Shown here: one piece after another, positions 63,430 to 64,000 of the stretch | How positions within the stretch are numbered: position 1 is the first letter of the stretch | Layout: each line of letters begins with the position of its first letter | Assembly (NCBI RefSeq): GCF_000744225.1 | Contig: NZ_JQLN01000005.1 | Span: forward strand, 310,001-374,000 | Source: Kitasatospora mediocidica KCTC 9733 | GTDB lineage: Bacteria > Actinomycetota > Actinomycetes > Streptomycetales > Streptomycetaceae | Reading direction: 5' to 3' | DNA length: 64,000 bases | Position numbers and translations under genes: made by a program | The notes under the pieces: generated by a model | What the model was told of the DNA's origin: nothing | The model's database searches: none | What the model saw: only the letters and a program-made list of their open reading frames with translations

Positions 63430-64000
63430 CTAGGACGGCGCTGTCGAGCCGTCCTGCCGACGCGGAGCGGGTACGCCCGTCAGGGCGGTGACCACCGGAT
63501 CGAGGGCGTCGAATATCTCCTCGCCGCAGTTGCGGAACATCCCGATCGGCGCGCCGTACGGGTCGACCACCTCGTCCGCCTCGGGGCTGGCGGCGAGCAG
63601 CCAGCCGCGCAGTGCGGCGGCCGCCCGGACCAGCGCGCGGGCCCGCTCGGTGACGTCGGCGCCGTCGCGCGGGTCGGGCAGGGTGGCCGGGTCTATCGAG
63701 CGCACCAGGCGCGTGAACTCCAGCAGCGTGAAGGTGCGCAGGCCCGCCGCGTGGCCCATCGAGATGACCTGGGCGCGGTGGTCCTGGGTGAAGGTGAGCA
63801 CCAGGTCCGCGTCGACCACGTGCTCGTCCAGCAGCTCGCGCCCCGCGAAGCCGTCGCTGCCCACGCCGTACTCGCCGAGCACGGTGGCGGCGTGCGCCTC
63901 CATCGGCGCGCCCTCGTGGCCCCAGGTGCCGGCGCTCTCCACCACGACCCGCCCGGCCGAGCGTTCGCTCAGCCGGGCGTCCAGCTCATGCCGGGTCAGC
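63430..64000 (-). CDS. Low-molecular-weight protein tyrosine phosphatase family (N-terminus off right edge)
   Basis: 189 residues are visible and the frame is open to base 64000. The first visible residues (LTRHELDARLSERS) follow directly what should be the C-x-x-x-x-x-R-S-P loop, which lies just outside. VVVESAGTWGHEG and the catalytic-acid region EVVDPYGAPIG fit the family. Such enzymes dephosphorylate protein tyrosines or arginines. The gene is 35 bases upstream of the SHMT-like gene, probably in one operon. Confidence 0.88.
   Translation of the reverse strand, partial: LTRHELDARLSERSAGRVVVESAGTWGHEGAPMEAHAATVLGEYGVGSDGFAGRELLDEHVVDADLVLTFTQDHRAQVISMGHAAGLRTFTLLEFTRLVRSIDPATLPDPRDGADVTERARALVRAAAALRGWLLAASPEADEVVDPYGAPIGMFRNCGEEIFDALDPVVTALTGVPAPRRQDGSTAPS

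Overview
The window is about 70+% GC chromosomal DNA of a streptomycete-type actinomycete (Streptomycetaceae; Streptomyces or Kitasatospora-like). This is supported by the codon use, GTG starts, purine-rich ribosome binding sites, T-poor hairpin terminators, and gene order that matches from memory the Streptomyces coelicolor core around SCO5363-SCO5444 (glg cluster, pta-ackA-pyk, icmA, scy-filP, nucS, atp operon). I see no tRNA, rRNA, insertion sequence, prophage or CRISPR array; apart from the left edge this is vertically inherited core genome.

Layout: 1-1200, a WXG100-like pair reading off the left edge. 1.2-12.7 kb, the GlgE pathway: glgP divergent from glgE-treS-mak-glgB, turning trehalose into alpha-glucan through maltose 1-phosphate. 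12.8-17.7 kb, pta-ackA and pyk (acetate and pyruvate node). 17.7-20.6 kb, a DUF6230/DUF6114/secreted low-complexity protein operon. 21-23 kb, a thioredoxin-TPR chaperone divergent from a TetR regulator. 23-27 kb, isobutyryl-CoA mutase large subunit, then DUF3817-MarR-DUF3817, and a DUF2127 membrane protein. 27.4-30.1 kb, three tandem AIM24-family genes and a MarR. 30.2-33.1 kb, meaB, thiolase and methylmalonyl-CoA epimerase. 33.5-39.5 kb, scy and filP, the polar-growth coiled-coil cytoskeleton. 39.5-49 kb, a hydrolase, an ABC exporter, an LLM-type oxidoreductase, nucS, a membrane-tethered ATPase-like protein and a STAS protein. 49-52 kb, hbd, PduO-type adenosyltransferase, Uma2 nuclease and a DUF2550 protein. 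52.2-60.5 kb, the complete atpIBEFHAGDC operon on the minus strand. 60.6-64 kb, a WecA-type transferase, a divergent SHMT-like gene and a low-molecular-weight phosphatase cut by the right edge.

Functional threads: glucan/trehalose storage; acetyl-CoA, acetoacetyl-CoA, 3-hydroxybutyryl-CoA, butyryl/isobutyryl-CoA and methylmalonyl-CoA metabolism with its B12 support (IcmA, MeaB, Mce, thiolase, Hbd, PduO); hyphal tip growth; and energy generation. The most interesting signals are regulatory: two Rex-like redox operators flanking the apparent atp promoter, another Rex-like site beside a perfect palindrome at a DUF3817-MarR promoter, paired GGACGTCC palindromes before icmA, a DosR-like palindrome before pta, and an A/T-rich palindrome before a MarR gene. 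Among proteins, the SHMT-like gene lacks the cofactor-binding aspartate and histidine, and the ATPase-like protein lacks the P-loop lysine.
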